A stretch of 15,695 nucleotides of DNA. Source: JAPLLS01 sp041309145. GTDB taxonomy: Bacteria; Omnitrophota; Gorgyraeia; Gygaellales; Profunditerraquicolaceae. The notes beneath the pieces were generated by a model that worked only from the letters and a program-made list of their open reading frames with translations, did not search any database and had not been told where the DNA came from. Shown here one piece after another: positions 13,229-15,695 of the stretch. The DNA lies in contig JBFZAG010000126.1 in the NCBI GenBank assembly GCA_041309145.1, positions 1-15,695 of the forward strand, read 5' to 3'. Every line of letters starts with the position of its first letter. Position 1 is the first letter of the stretch. Position numbers and translations under genes: made by a program.

Positions 13229-14881
13229 ATGGATGTCAATGAAGCGATCGTAAAAACCCTGGAACATATCGGCGTGGACCATGTCTTCGGAGGCTCTGGC
13301 CAGGTCAACGGCTCGATGCTGTTGGCTTTAAAGAAGTCCACCCAGGTTAAAACCGTGATCATCCGCAATGAGCAGGCGGCGTCGTTCATGGCCTGCGGAT
13401 ATTCGATGTTCTCCGATAAGCTGGGCGTGTGTTTTTCGACCGGAGGACCGGGTGAATTCAATTTGTTCTCGGGCCTGGCGGTCGCCTATTCCGATTCTTT
13501 GCCTGTTCTGGGTATTTCCGGTTATACCTCGGCGCGGGACAGGGGCAAGGGCGCTTTGAACGAAGCTACCGGCAAATCCCGGACCCCGGATTCTCCGGCG
13601 ATGTTCAACGCTACGACCAAGAAATCCACGGTCATCGAAGACCCGGATTCCACCTGCGATATATTGGAAGAGCTGATAAATCTGGCTTATGAAGGCCGTC
13701 CCGGGCCGGTGCACGTTCACGTGCCCAAGGATGTGACCATTATGCCGGTCAATAATTTCCGCGAGATAAAAGTGGATATCAAGAAGGTGTTGCCCAAACA
13801 GGCGGAGATCGACGCGGCGGCTGACGCCCTGGCTAAAGCGATCAAGAACAACGAGCAGATCTGCGCGGTGTACGGGTACGGGGTGATCAGATCGCACGGA
13901 GAAAAAGACGCCCAGGAATTTGCGGAAAAATTCCAGATACCTTTTAGTGAGACCATGGACTCTAAAGGCTTGATACCCGAAGATCACCCGTTATATGTCG
14001 GTATATTCGGCACTTCAGGCGACCCGGGCGCCAATAAATATCTATTGGGTTCAAAGGTCATCCTGGCGATCGGTAATTCTTTTGCCCAGAACTGGAGTTT
14101 CGGATTCAAGCCCGATCTATTTAAGGACAAGGTTCTGATCCATATCAATATCGATCCGCATGAGATCGGCAAAGTGTATAAGCCGGACTGCCCGGTGCTT
14201 AGCGACGCTAAACCGGCGATCATCGCTCTGCATCAGGCGCTGGCTAAACGGGTTGGCACTGTCGCGGCAAAGAAAGTCGAAAAGGACCTTTGGCATGACC
14301 GGGCGGTGCAGGCTCCCGGGACCAAGATCCATCCGGCTGACCTGGTCAAAGCCATGTCCCGGAATATGCCGGAGAACGCCATCGTCATGGGCGACGCCGG
14401 ATCGCATATGCTCTGGCTGAACTGTTATCTGAATCTGACCAAGCATCAGGTCTACCAGAATCCGGGCAGCTTTGGGCCGATGGCCAGCCACGTTAACGGC
14501 GCGATCGGAGCGAAATGCGCCAATCCCGGCCGTGCGGTGATCTGCGGCTGCGGGGACGGCGCTTACCAGATGGCCGGCTTTGAGCTGATGACCGCGATAC
14601 AATATAATATCCCGGTGATCTGGGTAATTTTCAATAACGGCGAGTTCAACGTGATCAAGAAATTTCTGTTGAACCTTTTTAACGACCAGGCGTTCATGCA
14701 GTTCACCAATCCCGATTTCGTCAAGTACGCGGAAGCCTGCAAAGCTTCGGGCGTGCATGTGGAAAAGCTTGAAGATTTCGACGCCGCGTTCCAGAAGGCG
14801 CTTTCCTGCGGAAAGGCGGCGCTGATCGATGTCGTTGTCGAATCGGAAGTGTATCCGCCGTTCGGGCTCGGCAAAGTATAA
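13229..14881 (+). CDS. ThDP-dependent enzyme of the acetolactate synthase / pyruvate oxidase superfamily
   Basis: 550 residues in the standard three-domain order: N-terminal pyrimidine-binding domain (1-170) with the activating Glu in RNEQAASF (E48) and a GGPGEFN loop; central domain (about 190-330, AVYGYGVIRSHGE...GSKVILAIGNSF...INIDPHEIG); and C-terminal PP domain with GDG (442-444) and NN (469-470), the GDG-N26-NN type metal/ThDP site. IlvB-like acetolactate synthases, sulfoacetaldehyde acetyltransferase, oxalyl-CoA decarboxylase and glyoxylate carboligase all share this plan. No IlvN-type small subunit is adjacent, and the FGGSGQVNG loop replaces the usual FGxPG, so it is probably not the biosynthetic IlvB. 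AAGGAG precedes the ATG by eight bases, 10 bases after the tautomerase. Reaction unknown; a 2-oxo-acid or acyl substrate is likely. Confidence 0.88.
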   Translation: MDVNEAIVKTLEHIGVDHVFGGSGQVNGSMLLALKKSTQVKTVIIRNEQAASFMACGYSMFSDKLGVCFSTGGPGEFNLFSGLAVAYSDSLPVLGISGYTSARDRGKGALNEATGKSRTPDSPAMFNATTKKSTVIEDPDSTCDILEELINLAYEGRPGPVHVHVPKDVTIMPVNNFREIKVDIKKVLPKQAEIDAAADALAKAIKNNEQICAVYGYGVIRSHGEKDAQEFAEKFQIPFSETMDSKGLIPEDHPLYVGIFGTSGDPGANKYLLGSKVILAIGNSFAQNWSFGFKPDLFKDKVLIHINIDPHEIGKVYKPDCPVLSDAKPAIIALHQALAKRVGTVAAKKVEKDLWHDRAVQAPGTKIHPADLVKAMSRNMPENAIVMGDAGSHMLWLNCYLNLTKHQVYQNPGSFGPMASHVNGAIGAKCANPGRAVICGCGDGAYQMAGFELMTAIQYNIPVIWVIFNNGEFNVIKKFLLNLFNDQAFMQFTNPDFVKYAEACKASGVHVEKLEDFDAAFQKALSCGKAALIDVVVESEVYPPFGLGKV

Positions 14882-15140
14882 TTTTCGCGGGTCCTGCCGA
14901 GGCATGTTCTGCGCGCGCTCCTAACGCAGAAGCGTACACCGGCGCAATTCCGATTAGCGCCGGGTGAAGGTGCGTGCTCGAACACGCCTCGTCACCCGCA
15001 CTTTATTCACCTTTACTCAAGCTCCATTGCCTAAAATCGACATTCGCTCAGAAACCGAGAGATTCATTCATGGACTAAATAAATGGACCTGTCCCCTTTA
15101 TTTTTAGAAAAATAGAAGCGTCCCCTTTATTTTCTTTATT
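14882..15140 (-). repeat. Hairpin-rich intergenic repeat, possible relic of a REP-associated (Y1) transposase upstream region
   Basis: About 260 bases without a gene. It holds three tandem hairpins: 14907-14913/14925-14931 (7 bp), 14940-14945/14957-14962 (6 bp) and a long imperfect one, 14961-14998. An inverted repeat around GGAC-CT-GTCC flanked by AAATAAA and TTTATTT (15077-15103) follows, and a 14-base direct repeat GTCCCCTTTATTTT occurs at 15091-15104 and 15120-15133. On the minus strand the hairpins run into ATG at 14905 followed by codons MPRQDPRK, which resembles the start of Y1/REP-associated transposases (MPRQ/MPRxxRK). That frame then enters the antisense of the ThDP gene, so only the extreme 5' end could remain. 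The mobile origin is inference; the repeats and hairpins are read directly. Confidence 0.45.
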
Positions 15141-15143
15141 TTT

Positions 15144-15539
15144 ATGCGATTAGGTCATGTTGCGATCAGTGTTGCGAATGTTGCCAGATCAGCGGCTTTC
15201 TATAAGAGGCATTTTGGGTTGCGGCAGGCTGCTCGGTATAATTTCAAAGATAAAGGGCTGACTATCGTTTTGCTGAAGAAGGTTGGTTTGACCCTGGAGC
15301 TGTTCGAGTTTAAAAAAAATAAGCCGCTGCCGCAGTACCGAAAGGCTTTGGACGATGATCTGCATACCCTCGGAGTCAAACATTTTTCCCTGGAAACCAA
15401 AAATATCGCGGCTGTATATAATAAATTCAAAAGAGCGCGGGTCAGATTCGCGACCGAGCTGCGGCTGTTTGCCAGCGGAAAACGTTATTTTTTTATTAAA
15501 GATTTCGACGGGATCTTAGTCGAGATCATGGAGGGATGA
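15144..15539 (+). CDS. VOC superfamily (glyoxalase / bleomycin-resistance fold) protein
   Basis: 131 residues, the size of a single two-module VOC protein. It opens with RLGHVAISVANVARSAAFYKRHFGL, whose H5 is the usual first metal ligand; LTLELFEF (E near 53), GVKHFSLET (H near 79) and DGILVEIMEG (E near 128) supply the other three ligands of a glyoxalase I-type site. Substrate could be a glutathione or other thiol adduct, a diphenol or an antibiotic; methylmalonyl-CoA epimerases are longer and differ. There is no Shine-Dalgarno: the bases before the ATG are CTTTATTTTTCT-like pyrimidine and AT-rich sequence belonging to the repeat element. The start is supported because family homology begins at residue 2. 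Codons look more AT-rich than in the ThDP gene. Confidence 0.82.
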   Translation: MRLGHVAISVANVARSAAFYKRHFGLRQAARYNFKDKGLTIVLLKKVGLTLELFEFKKNKPLPQYRKALDDDLHTLGVKHFSLETKNIAAVYNKFKRARVRFATELRLFASGKRYFFIKDFDGILVEIMEG

Positions 15540-15543
15540 TAAA

Positions 15544-15695
15544 ATGTTCAAGATGCCGGATGCCGGAGCTATAAAATCTTATGATAGGGAGGGGCGGGAG
15601 ACCGAAGTAAAGCCCGGGGACGAGCTCTGGGGGCAGAACGGGTGTTTTGTGGTCAATCCGATGTCATTTACTAAACTTGGCAAGACTGGGAAGCC
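15544..15695 (+). CDS. Unrecognised protein, N-terminal 50 residues only (runs off window)
   Basis: ATG at 15544 follows GGAGGGATGATAAA, a good but slightly distant Shine-Dalgarno that lies inside the last codons of the VOC gene, four bases after its stop. The frame is open to the window edge. Visible sequence starts MFKMPDAGAIKSYDREGRE and continues with VKPGDELWGQNG, CFVVNPMSFTKLG; there is no signal peptide or membrane segment. I do not recognise the family. The spacing argues for co-transcription with the VOC gene. Confidence 0.6.
   Translation, partial: MFKMPDAGAIKSYDREGRETEVKPGDELWGQNGCFVVNPMSFTKLGKTGK

Noticed and set aside
14117..14905. 262-codon antisense ORF over the ThDP gene starting MPRQDPRK
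   Set aside because: As a gene it is a shadow of the ThDP enzyme; only its first eight codons, lying outside that gene, are kept as a possible transposase relic.
14907..14998. Integron attC-like site
   Set aside because: Hairpins are present but the paired RYYYAAC / GTTRRRY core sites are not.
14882..15000. Intrinsic terminator of the ThDP gene
   Set aside because: Stable hairpins exist but none is followed by a T-tract.

Overview
The window is a protein-dense stretch of a bacterial chromosome: sixteen supportable genes (two cut by the window edges), almost all on the + strand and tightly packed, with purine-rich Shine-Dalgarno sequences and sigma70-type promoters. GC is moderate and codon use mixes ATC/CTG/GCC with AGG and CGG arginines. 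RsbU/SpoIIE-type phosphatases, STAS proteins, a GlgX-type debranching enzyme and periplasmic proteins with classical signal peptides suggest a Gram-negative, uncultivated lineage, perhaps of the PVC/Omnitrophota kind. That placement is a guess from style, not from a marker gene; no rRNA, tRNA, CRISPR array, plasmid or phage module is visible.

Layout. (1) Positions 1-589, minus strand: the N-terminal part of a uronate-dehydrogenase-like NAD-dependent epimerase/dehydratase, divergent from everything else. The 86-base gap holds two back-to-back promoters placed so that both transcripts would be leaderless or nearly so. (2) 676-4230: an NMT1/SsuA-like periplasmic binding protein overlapping by one base a membrane-bound Cache-HAMP-PP2C phosphatase, then an exported ankyrin-repeat protein. 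(3) 4231-4455: a regulatory leader with an extended -10 promoter, a 17-codon leader ORF with its own SD, and a strong intrinsic terminator whose 5' arm contains the leader stop codon. (4) 4456-10721: an AGE-like (alpha/alpha)6-barrel protein, a STAS protein, a GlgX-type glycogen debranching enzyme, a second STAS protein, and a 516-residue protein fusing an RsbW-like kinase domain, a cyclic-nucleotide-binding domain and a PP2C phosphatase. (5) 10748-14881: two different DJ-1/PfpI proteins, a DUF1330 protein, a small cupin, a 4-OT-like tautomerase and a ThDP enzyme of the acetolactate synthase superfamily; a 40-bp perfect palindrome lies inside this run. (6) 14882-15143: about 260 bases of hairpins and short repeats resembling the upstream end of a REP-associated (Y1) transposase, then a VOC/glyoxalase-fold gene and the start of an unrecognised gene.

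How the genes may work together. The most striking theme is partner switching (kinase / STAS antagonist / PP2C phosphatase) built directly into a carbohydrate-storage operon: two STAS genes alternate with the AGE-like and GlgX genes, the kinase and a phosphatase are on one polypeptide with a cNMP sensor, and a second phosphatase with an extracytoplasmic sensor and its own binding protein lies just upstream. No sigma factor and no separate anti-sigma factor is encoded here, so the output target is unknown. The downstream group (DJ-1 x2, cupin, DUF1330, tautomerase, ThDP enzyme, VOC) looks like small-carbonyl metabolism or detoxification, but this is inferred from family membership only.
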